Source: Notospermus geniculatus (lineage: Eukaryota > Nemertea > Pilidiophora > Heteronemertea > Lineidae). Taken from it: a stretch of DNA of 64,000 nt. Of this stretch, positions 1 through 11,076 are shown piece by piece. Position 1 is the stretch's first letter; each line of letters begins with the position of its first letter. Below the pieces are notes generated by a model, which saw only the letters and a list, made by a program, of their open reading frames with translations, had not been told where the DNA came from and did no database searches. The DNA lies in NCBI GenBank assembly GCA_002633025.1, contig NMRB01000016.1:8207-72206 (forward strand), in the 5' to 3' direction. The translations under genes were made by a program, and so were the position numbers.

Positions 1-362
1 AGTTACATGTGCTGTTCAAGACCGCCAAGTGCAGTGCTGCCAACTATTGGTAATGTAGACTGGTTCCCGTCTTTGTCACAGCGGAACGGCAGCGCCAGCG
101 TGAGTGTAGCGGCAAATACTGGAACCAGTTTATTGATAATGGAAGTCCCTCATTGGAACTACTGGCTGGGATGTCTTGAGTTTCTACAGAATGAAGTTAG
201 AAATACCGTACGTTCTCACATGGTAGAGGAGACGAAAAAAGCAATGTTATCCATTAGTGAAACAGGCCAACGTTCAGCGAGTCTGACAGACTCGAGCATT
301 ATCGTTTTTGTTTATGAAACGCTCCTGTGCTTGGTTGTATCATGTGTTGATCGAAGTATGAG

Positions 363-426
363 TTAGGCCTGCTTTCCATTGGAGCGATTCCGTGCGCGGA
401 AACGCTCCAATGAAAAGCAGGCCTTA
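363..426. repeat. Short inverted repeat (hairpin)
   Basis: The arms are about 24 bp (363-386 and 403-426), nearly perfect complements, with a 16-bp spacer. The outer ends read TTAGGCCTGC and GCAGGCCTTA. TA-rich ends of this form recur in many of the fold-back elements of this window. Confidence 0.75.
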
Positions 427-649
427 ACCTCGTATTCAAGCGCGCGTTGGGCCTACTCCATGCCAGAAAGGCAAAGGCTGTCATACATTTTTTGTTAACA
501 TCAAGCTTTTGTTACTTGTATATTTTGTAAATACCTGAAAATTCTGTTTAATAATTTTGCATAAATAAAGATATTCAAATTATTGTTATCGGATAAATGT
601 TTGTGTTGTTGTTGCCGAGCTTTCACATTTGGAGACGAAGGCGACTGTA

Positions 650-838
650 AAGGCCAGTTTCCACTATAGTGGATTCCGCGGCGGTTTCCGGCAAGCGGTG
701 CGGTTTTCACAGGGTTTTGTATAATCCTTCGATGGTTTAACAATACAATCATGGCCTATTGATTATCCCAATGCCTGTGAAAACCGCTCCGCTCGCCGCA
801 AGACGCGGCAGAATCCGCTATAGTGGAAACGGGCCTTA
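650..838. mobile_element. MITE-like fold-back element, family A copy 1
   Basis: A 189-bp inverted repeat. The arms contain CACTATAGTGGATTCCGC and its complement GCGGCAGAATCCGCTATAG, then GCGGTGCGGTTTTCACAGG against CCTGTGAAAACCGCTCCGC. The loop contains AATCCTTCGATGG. A second copy lies at 41742-41914 with the same loop, so this is a dispersed family. No transposase is encoded, so it would be non-autonomous. Confidence 0.8.
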
Positions 839-1015
839 AGTGTGAAGCACTCTTGCCATGTGCCGAGTTCTTGAGGACACGCGGTCACTATATATCATAC
901 CTCTCACCGACAACAACAACTGCTTCTGCATACCGGGACGGGACTTTATAGGAGCAGCGCAACGCGCCGAATATTCGAACTTCAAGAACCTTTTAACTTC
1001 GGTTTAACCTCTTCA

Positions 1016-1669
1016 TGGTCTACCATTTCGCTTGGGCCGAGGTGGATTCGCGGATTTCGGAGCGGTGTGGCGCTGCTCCGAACGGGCTCCGAACGGAAGT
1101 CGAGTATTGCCGCTCGCAAAATATTTTACCCTTCCCCCGGACGTGGCGTACTTCCTGCGGTGAATTTTTCTTTACACTGACCTTTTGGAAGTATATTTTC
1201 AGCTTTTGGCCCGCAGTGTTGTTGTCTAACAAAGGTTGGAAGTTTTACCAAATAGATTGACGTCAATCGAAATTTTACCAAATTTAAAGATCCTCTCCCA
1301 CGAGTGAAAGGTGCAAGTTTTAATCTCAAGGTTTATAAGTAGCTCCACATGATACAGGTGAAATAATCGGTCTGTGCTGTATAATTTTCTGTTGCTGGCA
1401 ACAGAGAGACTTTTTAAAACGATCACGTTTTATGATGATCAGAAATCCACAAATCTCGTTAATTAAGTTTCACTTGGCGAGAAGTTTTCTTTCACATCAT
1501 TGCGGTATTTCTATACCTTGAAAAGTGAGAAAGGCGTCAGATCAACCACCTGTGCCTTGAAAGAGTCCTTGAATAATATTATTGATAAATGATTCACTTT
1601 CACTGAGAATGAATTCAATTGACTTCTTTCAATCCTCTCCCGCTTTTGACGTAGGCCTTTATATCACAC
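1016..1669. repeat. Duplicate of the 5' flank of the cadherin gene
   Basis: This stretch is nearly identical to 7945-8582, which lies about 0.4-1.0 kb upstream of the cadherin-like start codon at 8954. Shared words include GGAGCGGTGTGGCGCTGCTC, the palindrome GATTGACGTCAATC (CRE/ATF-like TGACGTCA at 1258-1265) and TTTATATCACAC at the end. Similarity stops exactly at the single n at 1671. The simplest reading is the upstream region of a second cadherin copy or haplotype that was cut at an assembly join. Confidence 0.8.
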
Positions 1670-1671
1670 TN

Positions 1672-2342
1672 ACCTAAATTGAAAAAAATACACGCAATGT
1701 AACAGTAAGCTTTGTTCAAAACAAATATTAGATCTGATTCAGATATGGATTAAGTCAACTCAAAAATCTGCACGACATCTGCAGATTTAAAGCATGGTCC
1801 CAGGTGTTCATGTATCCAGCGTAGTAATGTACAGGTAGTCCTACGTTGCTTCACCCATTTCATCGCCCTGGACCACAAATGTTTAAATTAGGGCACGACA
1901 GCCTGCCCAATTGTGTTTCGAGAGGATTCACAATTATTGCGGCAGCTGCAACAAGTCCGATGCATCTGAAATTCTTTTGATCTGGATGTACATTTTTGAC
2001 TTTTTTTTATAAAATGACGCGCGAGTTTTTATCAAACTTCAAAGCTGAACATGAAATAGACAGGTGTCATTTCGAAAGCCAATATGCATGTACAATTTTA
2101 CAAAAGCTTTGCGTGTTGAGGATCAAAAAGAATTTAGTAATGGGACTAAAACAGTCATTTTTTTGTGAGAAACGTGTTTCAAGGCGCATAACAATGATAT
2201 CTTATCGCGTTGAGCGGGATGACAAAATCTAGGTGTTAGGTTGCAGGCCTATCTGATTTCAAAGCATCTACATAATCTTGATTTACACCCCTTTGGTAAT
2301 AGGAAGTTATCACCCCTTATGTTTCTATAACAACAACAACAC
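1672..2342. other. Intergenic, nothing recognised
   Basis: Between the n at 1671 and the fold-back cluster starting near 2343 I see no coding exon, RNA gene or clear repeat. Confidence 0.5.
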
Positions 2343-3060
2343 TCTTAGAAAAAAGAAGACGGTTCTAATGATAGAACCGCTTTATGAATATCGCAAGCCG
2401 TCCCTGCCATAAATCGACCATGCTGTAATTGTTTACTACCATGCTAGTAAATATTTTCTACCATGGTAGTACTTAATTATTACCTAGGTAATAATTATTT
2501 ACTACCATGATAATATTTAATTCTTACCTAGGTAATAATTATTTACTACCATGGTAATATTTAATTCTTACCTAGGTAATAATTATTTACTAGCATGGTA
2601 GTAAATAATTCTTACCTAGGTAATAATTCGTACTTCCGTTTTCCGATGTACGAATTCTTACCTAGGTAATAAATATTTACTACCATGGTAGTAAATAATT
2701 ATTACCTAGGTAAGAATTCGTTCTTCCTTTTTCCGAAACGAATTATTACCTAGGTAAGAATTAAATACTACCATGGTAGTAAATAATTATTACCTAGGTA
2801 AGAATTAAATACTACCATGGTAGAAAATATTTACTACCATGGTAGTAAATAATTACTAGCATGGTAGTAAATAATTACAGCATGGTGGATTTATGGCAGG
2901 GACGGCTTGCNCCTAAGACGGTTCTAATGATAGAACCGCTTTATGAATACATGTACGACCCATAGCGTCGTATTCATAAAGCGGTTCTATCTTTAGAACC
3001 GTCTTAGGCCGGTTCCAAGTATCGTCAACCACTGTACTTGGAACCGGCCTAAGACGGTTC
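2343..3060. mobile_element. Nested fold-back elements
   Basis: The word ACGGTTCTAATGATAGAACC occurs at about 2360 and 2920, and inverted near 2970-3006, where it forms a hairpin with 2915-2950. The first copy is interrupted directly after TTTATGAATA by the large hairpin 2393-2910. A further palindrome around CTTGGAACCGGCC/GGCCGGTTCCAAG fills 3007-3052. The order suggests one fold-back element inserted into another. Confidence 0.7.
2393..2910. repeat. 518-bp near-perfect hairpin built of short palindromes
   Basis: The outer arms GCAAGCCGTCCCTGCCATAA (2393) and TTATGGCAGGGACGGCTTGC (ending 2910) are exact complements. The interior alternates two palindromes, TACCATGGTA and TTACCTAGGTAA, joined by AATAATTATT-type spacers. 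Each unit is self-complementary and the whole array is too. Two AT-broken spacers near 2630 and 2730 carry TTCCGTTTTCCGA / TTCCTTTTTCCGA. The single n at 2911 lies at the hairpin foot, where a sequencing or assembly failure is expected. Confidence 0.85.
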
Positions 3061-3347
3061 TAACAATAGAAACGCTTTATGAGTACGACCCATAGGGTTC
3101 TATATAGAATCCTTTTAGAGGGTTCCCCCACAGTGCGTGCCAAGCAAAGGTTCCTTTAAGATCCTTTTTTCTAAGAGTGAACAACGCGATCCGCTCCGAG
3201 GAAGACATTGGTAACGAGGTCGAGAAAGATAACGACTTCAAATTGTTGCCATTCTCTGAAATTGGTTATGAAAATGATGACTTGATTGGTTCAGGAGCGT
3301 TCTTCTGACGACATGACAAATAATCCTGGTGAAAAATTCAGATTCTG

Positions 3348-3765
3348 TTGACGTACAGTAGTTTGCAAAAAAGGAATCAAATTTTTCTCGTGCTGGACGT
3401 AGTTTGCATAAAAGGAATCAAATTTTACCAGTGCTCGACGTAGTTTGCATAAAAGGAATCAAATTTTTCTCGTGCTCAGCGTAGTTTGCATAAAAGGGAT
3501 CAAATTTTTCCCGTGCTCGACGTAGTTTGCATAAAAGGAATCAAATTTTTCTCGTGCTCAGCGTAGTTTGCATAAAAGGGATCAAATGTTTCTCGTGCTC
3601 GACGTAGTTTGCATAAAAGGAATCAAATTCTTCTCGTGCCCGACGTAGTTTGCATAAAAGGGATCAAAGTTTTCTCTCGTTCGACGAAGTTTGCATAAAA
3701 TGAGACAAATTTTCTCGTGTTCGATGTACTTTGCATAAAAGGGATCAAATTTTTCTCCCATTCGG
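3348..3765. repeat. Minisatellite, 41-bp unit, about 10 copies
   Basis: The unit contains GTAGTTTGCATAAAAGG followed by ATCAAATTTTTCTCGTGCTC. Central copies differ by only one or two bases; copies at the right end (after about 3660) are more diverged, as expected at an array edge. The unit holds ATTTGCAT-like octamer words (TTTGCATAA), but there is no evidence that this is functional. Confidence 0.85.
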
Positions 3766-5100
3766 TGTCGTTCGTGTTGTTGCTCCTAGAAAAATAACGC
3801 TATTGTTCTTTGCAAACATTACTAAAATATTCATTACTAATTAATGTGTGAATTAATACCAATTCAAATATTAGTGCATATCAGGCCGAGTAATACAAAA
3901 ACTGAGATAGAACTGGCTTGGTAGGTGTGGCAGGAATCTAAGTTGTAACTTAAGGTTATAGTGTAAGGTTATATTCGAATGGTCATAAACATCTATAGCT
4001 CTCCTTCGTTAACAATAAAATCGGACTTAAGACTCCTTGGGGACGTTGGTTCATGCATCACAGGTGTGACAGGAATCAGCGTCCTAGGAATGCAGATCCG
4101 CCAAACAATAGCCCGCTATTGTAAGGCTATATTCGAATGGTCATATGGTCTCTCTAGCCATATATTCTAATCCCTCGCTGAAGAATAAGATCGGACTTTG
4201 ATTCCAGGGGGACTTGGATTCCTTCCACACATGATTGGATCAAATAACTTGTCTTGAACAGTTTAACATCACCTGACATCAGCAAATATGGAAATGATCG
4301 TCGAATTGAAAAATCGCCTTACCTTTCTGTTGGCATCAGTGTCAGCGATATCCAACTTATCAAACGATATCAAACTTCCAGATAAAGTTTATGAAACAGT
4401 GCGTGCACGTCTGTAAACGTTACGTCCGAACAAAAAAGAGTTCACAAAGAGTTAAAACAAGTCAATCTCCCAAAATGATAGATTTATCATGGTCACGTTG
4501 GAATTTGCCGTATCGGTGTGGAATCCGCAATGACAGTTGATTCACTATTGTCCTCGGTGAGGCGAGGCGGCGAGGCAGTGACGTCGAATCGGCTTCGTCA
4601 AGTCTCTAAGCGGCGATGGAGATTTCCTGCGGTACTGCCTTACTCTCGGATGTGGTGAAGTTTGCTGATCAACGCGCACCTCGAATGAGTGAAAATATTG
4701 ATCAACGTTATAAAAGCTCTCGTAGTGAGTTTCACTCGTTTGGGGCAATTACAGATACGCGTTTGGCGGCATCAAGTGATTTTAAGTAGGTAAGGACATT
4801 TGTTGTAAATATTATTCAGAGACAGGTGTTATTCCATTGAATCGATCCGTGTAACTGGATCCGCAGGGAAGCGTCCGGAGGTTATCGTGTGTTCTACGTC
4901 ACCGCACTGTGTGCACTCTGCAGTTATCAAGCGTTCTACGTCAGTGGAAAGTGTGCTGTTTGCGGTGACGTCGGAAGTGAGCACTCGCACAACCTGTTGC
5001 GCCTCATAAACCAAGGGAAGTATACACGTACCGTGTGTTTAAGTGGTACTTTGCATTACAGTGAAATGTTGGTCGTATTTATAGTGAGTTTTCGGAACAG
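3766..5100. other. Intergenic with dispersed repeat family
   Basis: No gene is recognised. Two partial copies of a dispersed repeat with the words GGTTATATTCGAATGGTC and ATCGGACTT...GATTCCAGGGGGA lie at about 3955-4110 and 4125-4215. A related copy is at 9195-9300, inside cadherin intron 1. From 4216 to 5100 nothing is identified. Confidence 0.5.
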
Positions 5101-5207
5101 GGCCCATGTTCCCGAAGCCTTCGTTAGGTTAACGATGTCGTTAAAACTGGTAAAATGCATAGCGTAACGACATCGTTAACCTTACGACGGCTTCGGGAAC
5201 ATGGGTC
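5101..5207. repeat. Inverted repeat (MITE-like)
   Basis: The arms read GGCCCATGTTCCCGAAGCC and GGCTTCGGGAACATGGGTCC, continuing inward as AACGATGTCGTTA against TAACGACATCGTT. The loop is about 20 bp. It has no coding capacity. Confidence 0.75.
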
Positions 5208-5329
5208 CAGGTCAGTTAGGCCAGCGATCCAGAAATCGATTCTCATAGTGATGGAAATGTTCTACACGCTGTAAAAAAGATATTTGAACCGTTCATTGCC
5301 AGTCTCATATTCACAAACACTTATTAAAG

Positions 5330-5655
5330 CCCGTGTCACACTGCTTTTCCACGAGGCGTTTGCGGATGCGGTTTCGGTGGCGGGAGCGGGTGCGCGTGAA
5401 ACAGCTAAAGGGAAATACGTTGGATCGATTTTGTCCACCCGCACCCGCCTCCTTTTCCGCGCTCGCAAAGGTCTCGTGGAAAAGCAGCCTTAGGCGGGCG
5501 AATCCCCGCGAGCTTGAATGAAATGGTCCATGGACCATGTACATACCTCTCTCTTTCATTACTCTTATGTCCAAAGGGGTGAGCACATGGTCCATGGACC
5601 ATTTCATTCTAGTTCGCGGGGATTCACCCGCCTTAGTCGCCACAGTGTGACCTGG
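5330..5655. mobile_element. Two nested inverted-repeat elements
   Basis: The outer ends GTGTCACACTG (5333) and CACAGTGTGAC (about 5652) are complementary. Inside lie a first hairpin, CTTTTCCACGAGGCGTTTGCG against CGCAAAGGTCTCGTGGAAAAG (5342-5486), and a second, AATGGTCCATGGACCATG against CATGGTCCATGGACCATT (about 5490-5634, bounded by GGCGGGCGAATCCCCGCG). All open frames here are by-products of the GC-rich arms. Confidence 0.7.
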
Positions 5656-7253
5656 GCTGAACGTACGAAATCTTGAAATCTTACAAAAATCCTGTCACAC
5701 AGGTATTGATTGGAACGTACTCACTGAGAGCTTTCCAGCGAATACCTAGGTGATAGATTTCAAGTTCATCTTTACATTTTTTTTCATTTCCGACAAAATT
5801 TTCCTTCCGCAGTAAAAGATTTAGAAAAACGCTGAAACAGACAATAACACTTTCTTATTCTCCCAAGCGGCGAATCATCTTCAATAACTGCTCATCAATG
5901 ATAGACTGATTCCGACACATTTCATCCTAACTCAATCTAATGATGTTCTTCTTTGAAGCTGATGGTACATTAATTTAATTTTTATATGCATTCTTTTTTG
6001 CCGCTTTGAAGCTGCATCCAGTTTGACGCCGCATCAGCGATGCACGGAATATCAATGGGATTGTAATTATTGGCGATTTCATCACAGATATTGCGTGATT
6101 TGGGCTAATTATCGGGCGCTCGGTGCACTTGTTGAGATGGATGTATCGGAAATAGAATGAAAATGAAGGGATCAACCAGAAATGCTTGGCAATAAATTGG
6201 AAAAATGAATTAAGATGACGGAATCTCGCTGAGGAAAATGTTCCGTTAGACTGTAGATGACCCCAGAACGATGCCATTTACTGTCCTTTGAGCAAATCAT
6301 GGTTGCGTTCTAATTATGATTTTTTTCTGTACGTGAAATCACTCGAGCAAAATGGTCCGCTCGGCCAAATGGAAGAGAATATGGTATGTTTCAGAGTGGT
6401 CTGCAGTGCAGCAGTTGCAGGAGTGTCAGACTCTTGTCGGAAAGGACACGGGTTCGATTCCTGGAGGCACTACCCCCATATGACTCTCAATGCAGTGGTC
6501 CAAGCACTTGAGACGCACAAGTCACAATGATCATCGGTCGTTATGGCCCCGAAGTGGTCCTGAAAGCGGATCACTGATTGGCTAGCTAGTTGGGCGCCGA
6601 TTCTAACACGCACTAGCGACACCTATTGGTCATCTTCTGAGAATCACGTGAACGGAAGCAGTTTCGTAGTGCACCGGTAAGGGAAGCGGCTCGAAACTGT
6701 GTTGGGAATTTGTATACACCCTGACATTTACATCATTATTAAGGAAACTAGATAATTTACATTCGTCAGGGGGCAGGCTACATGTACATGTACCTTAGAC
6801 AATCCTAGCGCTCATTAAAGCCTAGGTCACAAATCCACCGGGCCCCGTACGATTTTCCCCACCCAGCGGCTTGCAGTGGATTTTAGAGACTGGAACACGG
6901 ATCTAAGATGAATTATGCCGAAATCGCCTGAATGGATAAGCGGAAATTAGACTGGATCAAACTGGGCACCGTAGATATGGGCCAAAATGTCTGTTTTTAC
7001 TCGCCGTACGGGCCCCGGAGTGGATATGTGACTAGGGCTTTAATCACGAAAATTTTTCATTATGCTAAAAAACCAATAGGGCCTAAACCTGAATTTCCCG
7101 AAAAAAACGTATGATAACAGTGACTGATATTCTGCCAAAGTTGATACGCCCTGACTATTAGCTGTCGTTTATAAAACACCCTGTACACCGGACCGATGGT
7201 CTGATTAACAAATTGGAGCTGGCCAGTCCCTCAAATACCATGCTGATCCTTGT
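5656..7253. other. Intergenic; SINE-like and inverted-repeat remnants
   Basis: No coding exon is recognised. There is a tRNA-like SINE head at 6385-6475. A 200-bp inverted-repeat element lies at about 6820-7050, with ends AGCCTAGGTCACAAATCCAC and GTGGATATGTGACTAGGGCT and inner words GGGCCCCGTACG / CGTACGGGCCCC. Confidence 0.5.
6385..6475 (+). repeat. tRNA-derived SINE-like head
   Basis: The segment has a B-box-like GGGTTCGATTCC preceded by an A-box-like stretch with AGTTGCAGGAGTG and a plausible anticodon-arm spacing. The acceptor stem does not close, so this is not an intact tRNA gene. Confidence 0.45.
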
Positions 7254-7254
7254 N

Positions 7255-7346
7255 ACGCCAGATGTGCCACAACGGATGAAATTCGGCAAATTCATTTAAT
7301 TCCTTGTGGACACATTCTCATTATCTCAGGTGGATTTTCCCTCGAT
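7255..7346 (+). pseudogene. Orphan 3' end of a second cadherin-like copy
   Basis: Directly after the single n at 7254, the sequence matches the last exon and start of the 3' UTR of the cadherin-like gene (28475-28566) with only a few differences. It covers the codons for the C-terminal peptide TPDVPQRMKFGKFI with stop TAA at 7297-7299, then TTCCTTGTGGACACATTCTC. Only the tail is present and no other exons of this copy are found upstream. It is either the end of a tandem gene lost in an assembly gap or a haplotype fragment. Together with the duplicated 5' flank at 1016-1669 it brackets a missing gene body. Confidence 0.8.
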
Positions 7347-7944
7347 ATTGTGCAGGGTAATGCGAGTGCTATTTTGTGACAAAGCTCGGGCCGCCTGTGG
7401 TATGTAGGCCTACATGTATGTAGTCAAAGGCCATCAACCACTCGTTTTACGTTTTTGTATGTATACACCAAAATCACAGTGACAGGGCTTTCTCACGCTG
7501 AGACCTATACCTTCTCCAACATAATCATATGAAAAGGGCCGGTGTCAGGACTTCGATTCGAAGATATCGCGAGCCTGCTATGTGGTCAGCAATACAGACC
7601 ATCACAAACAGGATCTACAGCTGGACCCCTGGCAATGGCAAACCTCTGTGACCTTACAACTGCGATTTTGGTGAAGCTTAAACTTCGGTTTCCGAACCAT
7701 TACTGTTCAAATGTACATACATGTATGTTAGTAGTTTCATATGGTGTCTTGTGTGTTATTGGTTAGTTGATTTGTTTCGATATCCTTGGTAAAGTATACC
7801 TGCAGGAATATTTAGCATTTTGAAACCAAAAGTTCTTGCTCAGGGCTTGATAGTCAAGATGGTTTAACCTGGACCCAAATAAAATTTCGCGAAGTTCTTT
7901 GATCGAGATTGAACCACATCTCTATTCAGGCTATTTTAGCACCG
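7347..7944. other. Intergenic with one inverted-repeat element
   Basis: No gene is seen. Words CACCAAAATCACAGTGACAG (about 7467) and CTGTGACCTTACAACTGCG (about 7645) with ATTTTGGTG form the ends of a fold-back element. A related copy lies at about 25740-25950 in the cadherin gene. Confidence 0.5.
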
Positions 7945-8582
7945 ATATTCGCCTGGGCCGAGGTAGATTCGCGGATGTCGGAGCGGTGTGGCGCTGCTCC
8001 TACGAACGGAATTCGAGTATTGCCGCTCGAAAAATATTTTACCCTTCCTCCGGACGTGGCGCGGTCTATTTCCTGCGGCGAATTTTTCTTTATTAACTGC
8101 CGTGACCTTTTGGAAGTATATTTTCAGCTTTTGGCCCACAGTGTTGTTGTTTAACAAAGGTTGGAAGTTTTACCAAATAGATTGACGTCAATCGAAATTT
8201 TACCAAATTTAAAGATCCTCTCCCACGAGTGAAAGGTGCAAGTTTTAATCTCAAGGTTATAAGTAGCTCCACATGATACAGGTGTAATAATCGGTCTCTG
8301 TTGTATAATTTTCTGTTGCTGGCAACAGAGAGACTTCTTAAAACGACCACGTTTTGTGATAATCAGAAATCCACAAATCTCGTTAATTAAGTTTCACTTG
8401 GCGAGAAGTTTTCTTTCACATCATTGCGGTATTTCTATACCTTGAAAAGTGAAAGGCGTCAGATCAACCACCTGTGCCTTGAAAGAGTCCCCGAATAATG
8501 CTAAAATGATTAATGATTCACTTTCACTGAGAAAAAATTCAATACACCTCTTCGGCTTTTGACGTAGGCCTTTATATCACAC
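7945..8582. repeat. 5' flank of cadherin gene, duplicated at 1016-1669
   Basis: This block is upstream of the cadherin-like start codon and is nearly identical to 1016-1669. It includes the palindrome GATTGACGTCAATC with a CRE/ATF-like TGACGTCA core at 8183-8190. Conservation between the two copies reflects recent duplication, so it is not by itself evidence of regulatory function. Confidence 0.75.
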
Positions 8583-8953
8583 AATGAGATATACATGTAG
8601 ATAAAAAAATTTCATCTTATGGTAAACAAGCCATAGATGGGCGAATGTTCGGTTAAGATTTACGTGAGATTTGGTGACGTTTGTACGGCCTTGTTTGTTG
8701 TTGGTTCGAAGTGGCAAGCAACACATATGCGATAAACGGTCTGAGAAGGAGAGTGGTTATTGCGACAGACGGGACACCAACGAATTGGCAATCTACGTTC
8801 CGTTTCCACCGAATATTATATCAAATTTTCGTGGCCGAGGACGGTTATATCGCCGGCAGCTGATGAATTTGTCGACACTCCTCGTATTCTCGGATTTCTG
8901 TACCGGTATTCTCTGACAGGATTTCTAGATTTGGTCAGGTTCTATTAAGGAAA

Positions 8954-9059
8954 ATGGGCTCAGTTTCAAGATGGGCCACATCGGTCCTGTGTATTATTTT
9001 CTTATTCGCTGGACGATCTGATGCGGTAAATTGCGACAACACTGCTGCTAACAACTGTG
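8954..9059 (+). CDS. Cadherin gene exon 1, signal peptide
   Basis: It starts at ATG 8954 (AAAATGG context) and encodes MGSVSRWATSVLCIIFLFAG, a typical cleavable signal, then a Cys/Asn-rich stretch. It ends in phase 1 at GTAGGT. I chose this ATG because it opens a hydrophobic signal and joins in frame to the first repeat exon at 9639. Confidence 0.8.
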
Positions 9060-10996
9060 GTAGGTATTAAAACTTGAATCATGTTGGGAGTTCGGCTGGC
9101 AAAGAAAGTGATGGGCACAAGAAATGAATACAAGTGTGAAAGGAATGTTAGTCCCAGAAAAGCATGTCCGAGTTGCAATAATCTGTAATTGTCAGGTTAT
9201 ATTCGAACGGTAACGGTGCCTTTGGCATCTCCCCGTTCAACATAAACGGACTAAGATTCCAGGGGACATACATTCCTGTCACACCGGCATGCCATCTTTC
9301 ATGAGTCGGTCTACGTAGCCTACTATACATGTATGTGTTACGTTTTTGGAATCTACATCATTCCCTTTCTCTGTAAATTGGACGCGTTTTTTGCTTCACA
9401 GCCAAATTTTCTTGTTTTGGAAACAAGGTTGTCGGAAATAAATCGAATTTTCTTCTGAATTTTCAATAGAACTACAAAGGCAAATGGATTTATCTACAAA
9501 TAATAGAAAATGAACGAAATCACCTCATCGAACAATGATTAAAAAACGGCTTTTCCATGAAATATTCAGTAATGACCAATTTTAATCTTACTTTACACTT
9601 CTAGGTCTTACTCCATTTTTTAAAACCTTTCATTTAAGATTTGAAGTTGACGGCATTCACACTAACGCCTCAAGCGCCAGTGAAACCTGGCGTGGCCATC
9701 AAAACTGATTTCAGCGTTACACTTACGAACGAGGACGCCAACAATGATATTGCTCCAGGTGGGTACAGCGTGGGAAAGGCTAGCTAAAAAAGGAACCTGT
9801 ACACGTGTATATCTATGTCCCACTGCTCCCACACGAAGCCCACTGCTTCCCACACGAAGGGCGTCCAGGGACCTGGTTTCGGTGTGCTGCGCTCTGGTAG
9901 CTGTGATTCCCATGAGGCACCACTCGACGCTGTTTTTGATGCAATATTATTTAACAGCGTCGCGTAACCTTTACACAAGTTACGCAATACGAAAATATCG
10001 AGAACAGGCGGGTATATAATATAACACCTTGTGATCAGACATGCTCTTAAAGCCTAGTTCATATTCCGACGCGCGGCCATCGTCGGCGACCGATCGCACG
10101 ACCTCGCGTTCGACGCGCGATTTGGTCGGCGCCTCTGATCGCGAGACTGAATACTTATGAGTCATTTCATAACGCATCGCCGTCGCTGAAGTACGCTGGA
10201 CTCATCCTCTAAGCAGGGTCGAACACGCTCCGGATTTCCCAATACGCACGCGTGTGTATCCCAGAATCTTTCGCGTGTATCTTACCCTGCCAGAATTGGC
10301 TTCCATCTTGGTTTTTACGGCCGATTTTTGTCTTCTAGGCCGCTGCTTTGAACGTAAAAATTTTGCTCCCCAAAATTACTTTATCTACTGAATACTGCTA
10401 GTTTTCGTCCTTTACGAACAGTCACTAAATGTGCAGTAGTCTATAGTTTGTCAGGAACTATTGATTGTCACTGTTGGAGGTTGCGCTGAACTATGAATCA
10501 ACTCCGCGAAGTCGGCCTCAAGATTTTGATCGCGCGTCGGACACCGATGGTCTTGCGTCGAAGTATGAACATAAGAGTGGGTATACACTAGAAGCGATTC
10601 GCCAAGCGATTTGGAATCGCACGCGAATCGCTTTTGTTTGGGAGGCATTGCGGCATGAAATAACCAAGAACCATCGCATGCGTTGGGCGAATCGCGTGTA
10701 GTGTATACCCACCCTTAACCAGCACACAAGGCGATATCGCAAGCGCGGAAAATTGCCTGTTGACGCCAGGTGTGCGCCCGGGATGCCGATGCGTGGAATC
10801 CTCTCGCCAGCGATGTTCACCCAATGTCAAACAATTAGGCTACTAATCTGCGGTGGCTTGCGAGAAGATCTGTGGCGAGTAGATCGTCTGGTGTGCCGCT
10901 GGTTTTCATTGGGGAGGACACCAAGGTATTTTAATTTATTTTATTATGGTTTCCGATCTCAAGATCGGAAACCATATTGTGTTTGGTCATGGTGTC

Positions 10997-11076
<80 letters not shown>

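Larger units (their letters stand above)
1..1015. other. Intergenic, no gene recognised; two inverted repeats
   Basis: No reading frame here resembles a known protein. The stretch holds a short inverted repeat (363-426) and a MITE-like inverted repeat (650-838), listed separately. The remainder is unremarkable, moderately AT-rich sequence. Confidence 0.6.

Noticed and set aside
5284-5643. Overlapping open frames on both strands
   Set aside because: All lie in arms of GC-rich inverted repeats; the complementarity explains the open frames on both strands.
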